Source of the DNA: Paraburkholderia edwinii
Lineage (GTDB): Bacteria > Pseudomonadota > Gammaproteobacteria > Burkholderiales > Burkholderiaceae
Assembly: GCF_019428685.1 (NCBI RefSeq)
Contig: NZ_CP080095.1
Span: forward strand, 1,612,001 to 1,676,000
Direction: 5' to 3'
Length of the DNA: 64,000 nt
Shown here piece after piece: positions 1 through 9,138 of this stretch. The position numbers and the translations under genes were made by a program. Position 1 is the stretch's first letter; every line of letters begins with the position of its first letter. The notes under the pieces were generated by a model. It worked only from the letters and a program-made list of their open reading frames with translations. It was not told where the DNA came from and searched no databases.

Positions 1-189
1 GTGGGCGCTACGCCGACCGCCCGAGCGAACTTTAAGGAGTTGCGGTTGCGTGTGATCGAGCCTGCTGTAAAGGAGTTGCATCATAAGAACGGTTTGCTTG
101 TCGTGTGGAGTGTGGTGAAGTCTGGCCGTAAGGTCATATCCTTAAAGTTCGAGTTCACTGCCGATCCCCAAGGCAGTTTCGCATTCTGA
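1..189 (+). CDS. Plasmid replication initiator, Rep_3 family, C-terminal fragment
   Basis: Open from the first base; only the last 62 residues are present and the true start lies outside the window. The pattern of basic and hydrophobic residues (LRLRVIEPAVKEL, then a GRKV-x-SLKFEF strand) is that of the second winged-helix domain of iteron-binding Rep proteins, which bind the origin and load the host helicase. The assignment rests mainly on the fragment being followed within 30 bp by six iterons, the normal arrangement for this family. Too short to place in an incompatibility group. Confidence 0.75.
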   Translation: MGATPTARANFKELRLRVIEPAVKELHHKNGLLVVWSVVKSGRKVISLKFEFTADPQGSFAF

Positions 190-209
190 TGCGGGCAGTC
201 CAGTCCTGC

Positions 210-460
210 AGTTGTGACCGGGTAGCTCCACCAATAACCGGGCCGTTACACCAATAGGCTTACTCAGCATGTTGTGGATAGAACCGGGCCGTTACACCAT
301 AGACCGGGCTGTTCCACCAGCTAACCGGGCCGTTACACCATTTGACCGGGCGGTTCCACCAATAGCGCTCCGCAAAGCCATGTCCAGTAAGACCCCGACC
401 TCGGCTAAAACGGTGTAAAACGATAAAACGTATATAAAACGAGCTCGGCCCGTGGATTTG
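210..460 (+). other. Vegetative origin (oriV): iterons, DnaA box and AT-rich stretch
   Basis: The iteron block is interrupted by TGTGGATAG at 273-281, which matches 8 of 9 bases of the reverse DnaA box TGTGNATAA. About 50 bp past the last iteron, 410-445 is locally AT-rich (runs of AAAAC and TATATAAAAC) and is the likely unwinding element. A weaker DnaA-like TGTGGACAG lies near 456. The layout is that of a theta-replicating iteron plasmid. Confidence 0.75.
216..363 (+). repeat. Six Rep-binding iterons of the plasmid origin
   Basis: Six direct repeats of about 20 bp with consensus RACCGGGCNGTTMCACCA start at 216, 236, 282, 302, 323 and 344. Spacing is 20-21 bp within the groups, with one 46-bp step between the second and third repeats that holds a DnaA box. 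Copies alternate between an AACC...TTACACC and a GACC...TTCCACC form; the first is most divergent (GGTAGCTCC). Such arrays bind Rep monomers and set copy number. Confidence 0.9.
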
Positions 461-1006
461 TGGACAGCCTCGCTACCGCGAGGTGCCGGCCTGAGCGCGG
501 CGCGCTCCCCCATTGACAAGGTGGGACAACCGTTCAGGTTGCCCCGCCTTGCCAACAGGTCGGCTGCTGCCCACAAGCTCCACCGGCTGCCACTACAAAT
601 GAGATATAAAACCTTACCCCGCCTCCCAAGTATCCAGAGACCTATCTGACGCGTTTATGGATTCATGACGGGACCAAGGCGTTGGCAATAGACGGGGGGC
701 GTATATCAAAGCGGCAAGCCGCCCATAGGGCGCGTCCGGCAGAAGGCGAGGCCGGGAAACTGTGGGGGTCGCGGAGTGTGTAGCAGCCGTCCACGCCTGT
801 GTGCGGGCGACTTGTCCACTGTGGGGGCGGAAGATGCCGCAGACTTCTGACGCTTGACTAATTAATTCATGTATATAGTCGGTGAGCCTAAAGCGGCGAT
901 CTCCCTTCGCCTACCGGTACAAGTCCGGAGCACTGGAAAGCCACCGGGCCGGCGTGGCAAACTCCCATAGTTGAATTGCTGGCTCGCGGGAAATAAGGAG
1001 CTGATT
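461..1006. other. Intergenic stretch after oriV, no supported gene
   Basis: About 545 bp without an ORF that looks coding. An AT-rich patch at 855-882 (taattaattcatgtatatag) could hold the promoter of the following small gene; otherwise nothing recognisable. Confidence 0.4.
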
Positions 1007-1252
1007 ATGGTCGATGGATACACCTTGGGGCTTGCCAAGCGCAACGGCGATGCGGCCGACAGCTGGATGAAATATGCGCGTGAACTGGAGCAAAAGCTCG
1101 TCAGTGCGCAGGCTGGCGTGGAAGCGATGCGCGCGGTGAAAGATGGGGCGATAGCCGAGCTTGGAAAGCTTGACCCAAAAAATCCGATGCTTGACAAAGC
1201 GAACCAGCAGAAGGTCTTCGATAAGGCCTATTACGGCTATAGAAAGCCATGA
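1007..1252 (+). CDS. Small hypothetical plasmid protein
   Basis: Encodes 81 residues starting MVDGYTLGLAKRNG. The ATG at 1007 is preferred over an in-frame one 36 bp upstream because AAGGAG lies 6-7 bp before it. The product is charged and mostly helical, without signal peptide or membrane segment. No family was recognised. Its stop codon is built into the left arm of a strong hairpin, so transcription ends immediately; the gene is a single-gene unit between oriV and the transfer genes, which suggests a plasmid-maintenance or transfer-entry role, but this is only positional. Confidence 0.6.
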   Translation: MVDGYTLGLAKRNGDAADSWMKYARELEQKLVSAQAGVEAMRAVKDGAIAELGKLDPKNPMLDKANQQKVFDKAYYGYRKP

Positions 1253-1279
1253 GCAATGCCCGCTTAGCGGGCATTGCTC
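1251..1279. terminator. Bidirectional hairpin terminator between converging genes
   Basis: Perfect 13-bp arms (1251-1263 and 1267-1279, GAGCAATGCCCGC and its complement) around a 3-base loop. It lies between the converging small gene and the DotA/TraY gene and overlaps the stop codon of the former. Confidence 0.8.
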
Positions 1280-1288
1280 GTTTCGGCA

Positions 1289-3532
1289 TCAGAGCTTCGG
1301 TTTATCCTGTTCGCCGGGGACGATTGCGTTGCCGCTCGCAGTTGGATTCCCGTTCGGCTTGCCACCGCCGATGACTCGCTGAACGTGCTGGCTGCTTGTG
1401 TTGCTTGCCCCAGCTAGCACTGTGTGGCCTTTATCGTGCATCTCGTGACCGAACTGGTTATGCATCGATGTGCCGAGCCACGAACCCATTACGTTGGGAA
1501 TGTGATGGACCAGGCCGAACATGGTTTGGCAGAGCGTCTGGCACATGCCGACGTACAGCACGATATACGCGATGATGCTCACCACGCCAGTCACACTGTT
1601 GAACTGAGCATTGGCCATCGCTTGAGCAAACATTGTGTTGAGCAATTGACCGAAGGCGACAACCCCAACGCTCGCGAGCAGAAACCCGATAACCATAAAC
1701 GCTGGCCGCAGCATCAGGTTTACCAAGAAGATGTAGCCGTAGCTCGTACGAGGACCCATGCCCTCACCTTCTCCATCGAGGTGTGAAAGGGCCCATAAAG
1801 GCGCGGCCACGACACCCTCGCATACGCAGGCGAACCAGCTCAGCACGCCTCCGAACCAGATCATGAACGGCAGCATCGGGAGATACACAGACAGAACCGC
1901 ACCGAAGAAAAACAGGCTGACGATCATCATGATGATGATCGGCGAGAGATTCGACGCCACTCGGCTAAGTCCGCTGATTGCGCCGCCAGAGAACATGTCG
2001 CCCACGGCACTCACGACCCTGCCTGGCACCGAGTCTGCCGCACCTTGACCGTATGAAACGATGGAATACGCAGCTAAAGCCCCGTCGCCGGCGTCGAGGA
2101 TGTAATCCCCCATGGTTTTCATGCCCATGAGAGGGTTCGTTCCCGTCCCGCTCGAGCTGTTTGATGTGATCAGCGTCGTCACCATGGAAACCAGCCGTTG
2201 GCCGGGGAAAATGCTACCGATCACGTGGGCCGGGTCGGGCGAGTTCGAGTACAGACCGATGACCGGCGTCGTGCTCGAACTAATGGACGCGCTACTCGCT
2301 GTCGTAGAGGCATCCTGTTCGATCTGTTGGTTATACGACGCCATCACCTCGTTGTAGAGATCCGGGTACGGCAGGTTACTTATGTCCGTCGACGGAATCG
2401 CCGTCGCTGCGGCCGCCGCAGCGGCCGTAAGCTGAGAGTTTGCCATCGCGAATGCCTGATACCAGGCTCCGAGCATGACCCACCCGCTCGTCGAAAGGCT
2501 AGATTGGATCGTGCTTGAAATGCTGCTGATCGAACTCGACGCGCTGCTGATCGCACCCTGGATCGTCGATTGGTAGGCGGTTGCAGCACTGTTGATCGTC
2601 GTCTGCGGGTCGGTCGGTTGCTTACCTGCGTTCACTGCCGACACATACGTGATCGCCGCACTCTGAAGCGTCGATTGCATCGTCGTGAGCGCCGATTGTT
2701 GCTTCGCGCTGATCGTCGACGTGATTTGGCTGGTGTTCGGTACGATCGACGACAGGCCGGTCGTCGATGTGGCCGTTGTGATCGAGCTCGCGGCCGAGTT
2801 TGATGCAACCGATGCGCCGCCGCACGACAACCCGTTGCCGTTCATAAGGACGATTTGCCCCGTCGTCGGCTTCGCGCTGAACTGCTCGCCGCCATCTGTC
2901 GACACGCCCCCGGTATCGGTGGACACGTTCGTGGCCGCCGTGTTCGCTGCCTGGGCGCACAGGTTCGCCTCGAACAGTGCTTTCGCGAGCGTGACAACCT
3001 GCGGTGGAGGCGGCGTCGAAACGAGCGTTCCCCCGTTCGCCAGCACACTTGTTGCAGCGGACATACCGAGGTTCGCAATACCGATACCCATCGTAGTGAC
3101 CCAGAGCATGATGAGCTGCGCACCGGAGTAACCACCAGTGAAGGGCACGAGAAGCGTAAAGCCAACTCCATTGCGAATGGTGAACCAGATCGACGAGCGC
3201 TTCTGGCCGAGGAATTCACCTTCGGCTCCGGTCGCGATCATCGCTGCAAAAAAGAGATAGCAGGCCCACAATGCTCCAATGACGAGCACGCACGCGTTGA
3301 TCGTGCCGAGTATGGACGCGATCGTCGATCCTGAGCCACTGCTTCCGGTGAGTGGACTTGACATGACGCTGCCGAATACCTGCGTCAGCGCCGCCATCGA
3401 CTGGTCGGTGCCCGTATTGGCCGCGCTCGCAATCGAGCTGATCGATTCGGTTTGAGCGTTGGCAAACGCGGCGGGCAGCATTAGGGCTACGGCCGGTGCG
3501 GCGGTCGTGCAAGAGCGGGAGCTCACAGTCAT
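1289..3532 (-). CDS. traY: DotA/TraY family conjugative membrane protein
   Basis: 747 residues, close to the size of TraY of IncI plasmids and shorter than Legionella DotA. A signal peptide ending near ANA (residue 26) is followed by hydrophobic segments around 68-98 and 117-155, a long Ser/Thr/Ala-rich periplasmic region of roughly 350 residues, and a second membrane block from about 530 to 690. The NG-V-GFTLLVPFTGGYSGAQLIMLW stretch after the first membrane segment is the family signature. DotA/TraY proteins are polytopic inner-membrane parts of type IVB secretion and IncI conjugation systems. The start overlaps the preceding gene by 4 bp, so the two are co-transcribed. None of the other core Dot/Icm-type genes is adjacent, so the system is incomplete in this window. 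Confidence 0.85.
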   Translation of the reverse strand: MTVSSRSCTTAAPAVALMLPAAFANAQTESISSIASAANTGTDQSMAALTQVFGSVMSSPLTGSSGSGSTIASILGTINACVLVIGALWACYLFFAAMIATGAEGEFLGQKRSSIWFTIRNGVGFTLLVPFTGGYSGAQLIMLWVTTMGIGIANLGMSAATSVLANGGTLVSTPPPPQVVTLAKALFEANLCAQAANTAATNVSTDTGGVSTDGGEQFSAKPTTGQIVLMNGNGLSCGGASVASNSAASSITTATSTTGLSSIVPNTSQITSTISAKQQSALTTMQSTLQSAAITYVSAVNAGKQPTDPQTTINSAATAYQSTIQGAISSASSSISSISSTIQSSLSTSGWVMLGAWYQAFAMANSQLTAAAAAAATAIPSTDISNLPYPDLYNEVMASYNQQIEQDASTTASSASISSSTTPVIGLYSNSPDPAHVIGSIFPGQRLVSMVTTLITSNSSSGTGTNPLMGMKTMGDYILDAGDGALAAYSIVSYGQGAADSVPGRVVSAVGDMFSGGAISGLSRVASNLSPIIIMMIVSLFFFGAVLSVYLPMLPFMIWFGGVLSWFACVCEGVVAAPLWALSHLDGEGEGMGPRTSYGYIFLVNLMLRPAFMVIGFLLASVGVVAFGQLLNTMFAQAMANAQFNSVTGVVSIIAYIVLYVGMCQTLCQTMFGLVHHIPNVMGSWLGTSMHNQFGHEMHDKGHTVLAGASNTSSQHVQRVIGGGKPNGNPTASGNAIVPGEQDKPKL

Positions 3533-3843
3533 TTGGGGTCCCTGATTGCAGCGATACGATCCGCGTCGCTGAAAATGTCACGCAAAATCGACGCGATTCC
3601 GGCGACGATCAGAACCAAAGATCCGCCCAACCCTATGACCACCGGCAGGAGATTAGTGAGGACCGTCCGGGGTCTCCAATCGAGCATGTGCCCTTTCCAC
3701 AGCACCCACGCGAAGGCGGCAACGACAACCAGACTGACCATTACGCCCTCGTTGACGATGCTCTTTTCGGTCTCTGACCGGTGCTTTACGTACTGCTGGG
3801 TAGCTCGGCGCAGATAGCGCAGACGACGGTTAATTTTCGGCAT
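3529..3843 (-). CDS. Small two-TM membrane protein upstream of TraY
   Basis: 104 residues from MPKINRRLRYLRR. The start at 3843 has GGGAG 8 bp upstream; an in-frame extension to 3906 lacks one. A basic N-terminus is followed by two hydrophobic segments (about residues 31-47 and 63-84) and a charged tail. The gene overlaps traY by 4 bp, implying translational coupling. The position matches that of traX relative to traY in IncI plasmids, but I see no sequence motif that proves it is TraX. Confidence 0.6.
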   Translation of the reverse strand: MPKINRRLRYLRRATQQYVKHRSETEKSIVNEGVMVSLVVVAAFAWVLWKGHMLDWRPRTVLTNLLPVVIGLGGSLVLIVAGIASILRDIFSDADRIAAIRDPK

Positions 3844-3965
3844 TGCTATTACTCCCACATTGTTGTCGCGACACTGTTCCGAAAATCTGGGCCGCGACGC
3901 GGGCAATTATTTTGCTTGGACAGCGCACGCAGATAGACGATTAGCAGCAAGTCGGGCTTTCCTGG

Positions 3966-4298
3966 TTATTGAGCATCCTGAGCGGGCGGGTTTTCGCGGC
4001 GCGTGCTCCCGTCAACGCGAGGGCGCTCAACGGTCGCTTTCTTCCTCGGTGTTTGTCGAGACTGCTGAAGGTAGCTTTTTAGTGTGCTCCCGCTGATTGC
4101 CAAACCAGATGCAGTAAGTCTCTCCGCGATCTCAGCCAAGCTGTAGCCGTTGCGTTGTGCCGCCCTGATGGAGTTTGCGAGAGCACGAATAGATTCGACT
4201 TTCGTCAGATCCCTTGGCTTTGCCTCGACTTTCGGTAATAGCCGCAACTGTCCTTCGAGCTGTGAGATCAGGGTGAGACTGAAAGTGTGTTTTGCCAT
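3966..4298 (-). CDS. Helix-turn-helix protein next to oriT, probable relaxosome accessory
   Basis: 110 residues from MAKHTFSL; GGAG lies 7 bp before the ATG. The central segment SLAEIAERLTASGLAISGSTLKSYL (about residues 52-76) reads as a helix-turn-helix of the kind found in plasmid mobilisation accessory proteins. The N-terminus is a short amphipathic segment and the C-terminus is basic and disordered. It is transcribed away from oriT, whose nick lies about 110 bp upstream of the start, so it may bind oriT or regulate both divergent units. Exact family not established. Confidence 0.6.
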   Translation of the reverse strand: MAKHTFSLTLISQLEGQLRLLPKVEAKPRDLTKVESIRALANSIRAAQRNGYSLAEIAERLTASGLAISGSTLKSYLQQSRQTPRKKATVERPRVDGSTRRENPPAQDAQ

Positions 4299-4355
4299 TG
4301 AATTTCTCCAGAGAGAATTCATCCTGAACTTGTGATCTTCTTGTCGTCAACGACT

Positions 4356-4399
4356 TATGAGGGTTACAAAGCATGTAGATTTCGAAGGCGTATGAGGGT
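4356..4399 (+). repeat. Direct repeats beside oriT
   Basis: TATGAGGGT occurs at 4356-4364 and again at 4391-4399, 35 bp apart, between the divergent promoters and the nick site. They are candidate binding sites for one of the two flanking DNA-binding proteins. Confidence 0.4.
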
Positions 4400-4404
4400 C
4401 CAAA

Positions 4405-4457
4405 ATACAGGATGGGGTTTGTCTTACACATGGCTTCGCTCATGTTGCAGACAAACC
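4405..4457 (-). other. oriT: Origin of transfer (oriT), MOBP type
   Basis: Inverted repeat with perfect 9-bp outer arms (4416-4424 and 4449-4457) and 5-bp inner arms (4428-4432 and 4441-4445). Just beyond it on the minus strand is CATCCTG then TATTTT, matching the YATCCTG/Y nick consensus of IncP/IncI relaxases; the predicted nick is between 4408 and 4407. An inverted repeat directly 5' of nic is the standard layout. The relaxosome gene starts 180 bp to the right. Confidence 0.8.
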
Positions 4458-4640
4458 ACGCCAGCCCGTTCGGCGCTTCGCTTCTCACATGCCGGCTCAT
4501 CATCCTGGAAGCATTCAAATGAAGGTGATCGGGTGTTCTGACGTGGGTGTACCAACTCGAAACCCATGTATATGCGCCATGGCGTGAGTCCCTCACGTCG
4601 TTAGTAATGGAGGGATCGGAACCTGATTGGAGTTGCAGTC

Positions 4641-5006
4641 ATGCCGTTTGAGCAGAGGGGAGGAGAACCACTGGATGCGAGCATCACCATCAGGCTGAGT
4701 AGCAGTGAACGGGACCGCCTCAAAGAGGACGCAGATCTCGCTGGCCTGACTGTCAGCGAACTGGTGCGACGTCGCTACTTCAACCGCCCGATAGCAGCGA
4801 ACGTCGATCGAGCCTATTTCAGGGGGTTGCTGCGCATCCGGTCTGAGCTTGGTCGAGTCGGCGGGCTGCTGAAGCACGTACACGTTGAGAGCGGCGGCAG
4901 CTACAGTGTCCAAACAGCCGAGGCATTGCGAACCGTCAAGGCAACGGTCGAATCTGTACGCTCCTACATGGAAGCAGTCCATAGGGAGACTGCTGGTGAT
5001 CGGTAA
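4641..5006 (+). CDS. NikA/MobC-like relaxosome accessory protein
   Basis: 121 residues. The N-terminal half (LDASITIRLSSSERDRLKEDADLAGLTVSELVRRRYF, about 11-47) is a ribbon-helix-helix DNA-binding domain as in NikA, TraJ and MobC. The rest is helical. These proteins bind the oriT inverted repeat and recruit the relaxase. The relaxase gene begins 11 bp before its stop codon, a typical nikA-nikB arrangement. Confidence 0.8.
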   Translation: MPFEQRGGEPLDASITIRLSSSERDRLKEDADLAGLTVSELVRRRYFNRPIAANVDRAYFRGLLRIRSELGRVGGLLKHVHVESGGSYSVQTAEALRTVKATVESVRSYMEAVHRETAGDR

Positions 5007-7590
5007 GAAAATCTCAAATCCGCGTCGGTCAGCGAGCAAAGCTGAGCGCATCAGCGCGCTTGCGGAGTATGTCCGTTCGCCGGAAGGGGCCGACATCAAG
5101 GAAAAGTGCGTCTATTCAGGTACTCGAGGTTTCATTTCGGATCTCCCAGATGTGCAGGCACTGGAAATGATTGCGTTGGCAGAGGAAGCAACCCGTAGCC
5201 GTGATCCAGTTCAGCACTATGTGTTGAGTTGGCGTGAAGGCGAGCAGCCGGCGGCAGCTCAGGTCGAGGATGCCGTTACGATACTGCTTCATGAGCTTGG
5301 ATTGGAAGAACATCAGGTTATCTATGGGCTTCATGCCGACAGTCACAACCAACATGTGCATGTGTTGGTAAATCGCGTTCACCCCGAAACCTTGAAGTGC
5401 ATCGAGATCAACCGAGGATTCGATATCGAAGTGATCCATCGTGCGGTCGCCCGGATCGAGCACACGCAAGGTTGGCAACGCGAACGGAATGGCCGCTATG
5501 TCGTCTTAGCTGACGGACAACTGGCACGTTCTGCCTCGGAACAGAAGCAGTCTAGTGAGCCAAATCAGCAACGTCGGGATATGGAAAATCGCACTGGTGA
5601 AAAATCCGTCGTGCGCGTCGCGAAAGAGAATGCGGGAGATGTTTTCCGTACGGCCACAAGCTGGGATGAGCTTCACTCCCGGCTTGCGACCGGCAACATG
5701 CGATATGAGCGCACTGGTAGCGGTGCGGTCATCTTTGTTGGTGACGTAGCGGTGAAAGCATCGTCCGTTGATCGCGCTGCCAGCCTAGCGAAGTTAGAAA
5801 AAAAATTTGGAGCATTCCAACCTTCTAACGAAGCGACGCAACGCGCTTCATTAGGCAATGCGAAACGCGTGACACAGCAGCCGGTTGTAGGGGGCTTGCC
5901 CGGTTGGGACAAGTACACAGCTGAGAGGCAAGCCCATATCGAGGAGCGTTTCGCCGCGCGTCTAGAATTGCGCTGCCGACATGACGCAGAGCGGAAGGCA
6001 ATGCAGAAGCGGAACCGGGAAGCTCGGCAAGAACTTTTCGCGTCGCGCGACTGGGCCGGACGTGGCATAGGTCTGAATGCATTACGTAGTGTTCTGGCGG
6101 CAGAGCAAGCCGCCGAACGAGCTTCATTGATTGATAGGCAGTCCGCAGAGCGGAAGCAACTTACCGCTCGGTTGCCCGCTTTCCCAAGTCTGGAAGAATG
6201 GCTACGTCAGCGTCAAATGTCGGCCGTCGCCGCATTGTGGCGTTATCGCGCAGATATTCCGCAGGAGATCGCCGGGGACAAACCGGCGGAAGACGCTTCT
6301 GCAGTTCCAGCCGATGATATCCGGGCATTCCGGCCACGCGTCAGCGGGAAGCAAGTCGAGTACATCCGGCGCGATGCTCTGGACGACCTGCTGTTCAGTC
6401 ACCGGGCATCGTTTGTGGATTGTGGGAGCACTATCCAAGTTTACGATTGGAGGGACGAGCGAAGCGCGCTGGCGGCTCTTCAACTCGCGGCGCAAAAGTG
6501 GGGCTCCTTCTCGCTGCGAGGAAGTTCCGATTACAAGGCTTTATGTGTTCGTCTCGCGGCAGAGCACGGATTACGAATCAAGAATCCGGAGCTTCAGGAT
6601 GCCATTGAGCGGGAACGGGAACGGGTCGCATGCGAGCGTGAGTACGCTCGGAAATCAGACCGGCAGCGTCAGTTTGAACGGTACGCCGCCGCGGTCCAGG
6701 CGGATAGATATCGAATCACGTACGTGCGCACCTGGCCGGATGGAGGCCGGCAGCCGGTAGTCATGGGCGGTCGGGTTGATGGCTATACGGTCCAAGAAGT
6801 TGCCCGACGAGCACGACACATCGACGGACTTCGCGAGCTCGAGTACACGCCGATATCCGATGGGTGTCACCATGTCGTGATCCGCGCCATGACGCGTGAG
6901 CAGGCCCGGAAATTTCTCGTCGACGGCTACAAGCCTGCGGTACTTGTTGAAAGCGGTACGGACTCGTTCGAGGCTGTTGTCAACATCGGGGAGCACTCTG
7001 GGAATTCCACCGTTACGAAGATCGGCCGGATATTGAATGAGCGGTATGGCAATGCGACTCCAGCCGACGGGATTCTGTCACATCGAGCGCCAGAGATTTC
7101 CGGCAGCTCGCCGAGCGATTGGCCCGGAATTCGACTGCGGTATGCCGAACATCACATCTGCTCCAGGAGCGGCGAGCTTATGCAAGAACTTCGAGCGCGA
7201 TCGGCTCCGGTTCGTGAGGAAGATCCGCAAATCCAGTTTCTGCGCACGGTGGGGACGGCGGCCGACGCGTATCGAGTACATCGTGCGGACCTGATGGTGA
7301 GGCAGATCCGCGATGCACTCGATGTCTCAAGTATCGACGCCGCAGTTGCCGTGCGCCTGCGCGTCACCGGGCACAGCCGTGCAGAGGTTGAGCACGCGCT
7401 GAAATCGGCACGGGTAGGTGAGGAGGTGCGTGATTGGGACGCTTACGTTCGGCGAGCTGCCGATTTTGCGTTTGGAGAGGTGGGTAACCGGGAAGCGGTA
7501 CGCCTTGCTCGTTACCGGGAAAGATGGCTCGAGCTTGAGGGCCGATTCAGTGAACCGGTGTCGAGGCCAACCATTCCCATACAGAAATGA
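4996..7590 (+). CDS. TraI/MobA(P) family conjugative relaxase with LPD7 domain
   Basis: 864 residues from a GTG at 4996 (AGGGAG 8-9 bp upstream, overlapping the accessory gene). Residues about 1-180 form the relaxase domain: an N-terminal Tyr-containing segment and the metal-binding motif HADSHNQHVHVLVNR with H113, H120 and H122. It should nick oriT on the minus strand and stay bound to the 5' end. Around residues 445-545 a VEYIRRDALDDLLF...GSSDYKALCVRLAAEHGL segment resembles the LPD7 domain that commonly follows this nuclease. The C-terminal third is Arg-rich and helical without a visible helicase or primase motif. It appears intact. Confidence 0.88.
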   Translation: MIGKKISNPRRSASKAERISALAEYVRSPEGADIKEKCVYSGTRGFISDLPDVQALEMIALAEEATRSRDPVQHYVLSWREGEQPAAAQVEDAVTILLHELGLEEHQVIYGLHADSHNQHVHVLVNRVHPETLKCIEINRGFDIEVIHRAVARIEHTQGWQRERNGRYVVLADGQLARSASEQKQSSEPNQQRRDMENRTGEKSVVRVAKENAGDVFRTATSWDELHSRLATGNMRYERTGSGAVIFVGDVAVKASSVDRAASLAKLEKKFGAFQPSNEATQRASLGNAKRVTQQPVVGGLPGWDKYTAERQAHIEERFAARLELRCRHDAERKAMQKRNREARQELFASRDWAGRGIGLNALRSVLAAEQAAERASLIDRQSAERKQLTARLPAFPSLEEWLRQRQMSAVAALWRYRADIPQEIAGDKPAEDASAVPADDIRAFRPRVSGKQVEYIRRDALDDLLFSHRASFVDCGSTIQVYDWRDERSALAALQLAAQKWGSFSLRGSSDYKALCVRLAAEHGLRIKNPELQDAIERERERVACEREYARKSDRQRQFERYAAAVQADRYRITYVRTWPDGGRQPVVMGGRVDGYTVQEVARRARHIDGLRELEYTPISDGCHHVVIRAMTREQARKFLVDGYKPAVLVESGTDSFEAVVNIGEHSGNSTVTKIGRILNERYGNATPADGILSHRAPEISGSSPSDWPGIRLRYAEHHICSRSGELMQELRARSAPVREEDPQIQFLRTVGTAADAYRVHRADLMVRQIRDALDVSSIDAAVAVRLRVTGHSRAEVEHALKSARVGEEVRDWDAYVRRAADFAFGEVGNREAVRLARYRERWLELEGRFSEPVSRPTIPIQK

Positions 7591-7607
7591 CAAACATGGA
7601 ATACAAA

Positions 7608-7636
7608 GTGACGCCACATGACGCCTGCAGCGTCAC
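7608..7636. terminator. Possible weak hairpin after the relaxase gene
   Basis: Complementary 7-bp arms (GTGACGC at 7608-7614, GCGTCAC at 7630-7636) lie between the converging relaxase and DUF2971 genes. There is no T tract, so terminator activity is uncertain. Confidence 0.3.
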
Positions 7637-7661
7637 AACAGATTCAGCCCATTCCGATCGC

Positions 7662-9116
7662 CTAAGCATGGCGAATCTTTATTAGATCAAGCGAGCACAA
7701 TTGAAATTTTGATTCAGTGTGAAGATAGCGAATCTCGTAAAACCGAAAATTTTCGCGCTTCGTTATTGCACATTTCTCATCAATGATTCGCATAATTTCA
7801 AGCTTGTCTTTCATCTCGGTTCGCGCTCCGAATACAATTCCGGTTAGGTCTTCAAATCGATATTTCAATCTTCTTGAACCACTTTCCTTCAAGTCGAAGC
7901 CCGAATGAACTATCAATCGATATTCTTCTTCGTGAGCCCATTCCGGTGTCTTGTAGAGAGCGCTTTCATTGAAAGTTTGCCAGTACCCGTTGCGCCATGA
8001 TTCGGCATCAGCATACACCGCGTCCTTGCATTTACTGAACGAACCATCATCGCCCTTATACCAAAAATCGTTCATATGTTGCTGTGATATTGAACCAAGT
8101 GAGCGAAAGAAGTCGATGGCAGGATAATTCCCCGTATACTGAACCGCTTGAAATTCGTGCAGCACATTTCCTTTCGAATAGCCGGTCGGACCGTTTTTCG
8201 AACCGTGCGCGCCTACGATACGTTCAAGCGTGAGCGCTTGGTGTCCATTCGAATTGATCTCGGCCTTAAACATCAGGCACACGCCGCGATGCCCATCGGC
8301 ATACGTACTCCACATTGAGTGATTTTTTGCAGTTTTTGTAAAGCAAGCGACATACCAATCTCGATGAACCAACCTATCAAGCGCGGCAACGTACGCGGCC
8401 GGAAACTTACTGGCCCAAAACATGAACGGCGCTTTCTTTTCACGATCAGGGGTATTGTATTCATTTATAAGCGCAGCTTGTGCGAGAGTTGCTTCGCTTA
8501 TAGAGAATATCGTTTCGGCGACATTTTCGGACGGATGTTTTGAATTTCCAACGTCGGAAACACCTTTCATCATCTTTAAAAAATTACGAGTTAGTGAATC
8601 ATTTTTCCATGATTTTTTGATATTCGACTGAAACGGAAATAAGCCACGAATACGAAATTCTTTTATCGCAATCTCAACCGCAAAACCATGCAAAGATCGC
8701 AGATAACTGGTTAGCTCGTTACGTCGAATCGGCGCATCTTTATTCGAGACAAATGAAAGGAATTTTTTTGTTATCGGTTCTCCGAGAAACTTATTTGACA
8801 CATTTTTATATATATCGCGTATCGGCGCATCCGGAAGCGTGTTCGGAACCCAAAATACTATATTGTTAATGGCGCCGGGATCGAATTTATCGCCAGCGAC
8901 GAAGCAATACGTAGCCGACTGCAGGAGGCATAAAATATAGTGACGTAGCAGATTTTTCCATACGATTATATCGCCAACCCAAAATAGATCCTTGAATCCC
9001 TCCATGGGATCATTAAGTTTTTCTGTTTCACTGAAAAATATCTCTTGATTTTCGAGTTCACGAAAGTCAGATAAAATCGCCTTCGTCGATCGATATCGAT
9101 AAAAATGTTCGGTCAT
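7662..9116 (-). CDS. DUF2971 family protein
   Basis: 484 residues. The N-terminus (FYRYRSTKAILSDF...NQEIFFSETEKLNDPMEGF) and the later blocks ACFTKTAKNHSMWSTYADGHRGVCLMF and EWAHEEEYRLIVHS are the conserved signature of DUF2971. The function of the family is not established; members turn up in defence-rich and mobile regions. The gene is clearly AT-richer than its neighbours, with many AAA/TTT codons, indicating recent acquisition. It is the last of a run of minus-strand genes from 11161. Confidence 0.8.
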   Translation of the reverse strand: MTEHFYRYRSTKAILSDFRELENQEIFFSETEKLNDPMEGFKDLFWVGDIIVWKNLLRHYILCLLQSATYCFVAGDKFDPGAINNIVFWVPNTLPDAPIRDIYKNVSNKFLGEPITKKFLSFVSNKDAPIRRNELTSYLRSLHGFAVEIAIKEFRIRGLFPFQSNIKKSWKNDSLTRNFLKMMKGVSDVGNSKHPSENVAETIFSISEATLAQAALINEYNTPDREKKAPFMFWASKFPAAYVAALDRLVHRDWYVACFTKTAKNHSMWSTYADGHRGVCLMFKAEINSNGHQALTLERIVGAHGSKNGPTGYSKGNVLHEFQAVQYTGNYPAIDFFRSLGSISQQHMNDFWYKGDDGSFSKCKDAVYADAESWRNGYWQTFNESALYKTPEWAHEEEYRLIVHSGFDLKESGSRRLKYRFEDLTGIVFGARTEMKDKLEIMRIIDEKCAITKRENFRFYEIRYLHTESKFQLCSLDLIKIRHA

Positions 9117-9138
9117 GACGCTATAGTATGATAGTTAG

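Noticed and set aside
4484..4502. Alternative plus-strand nick site (CATCATCCTGGAA)
   Set aside because: CATCCTG is present but followed by G rather than a pyrimidine, and no inverted repeat lies directly 5' of it.
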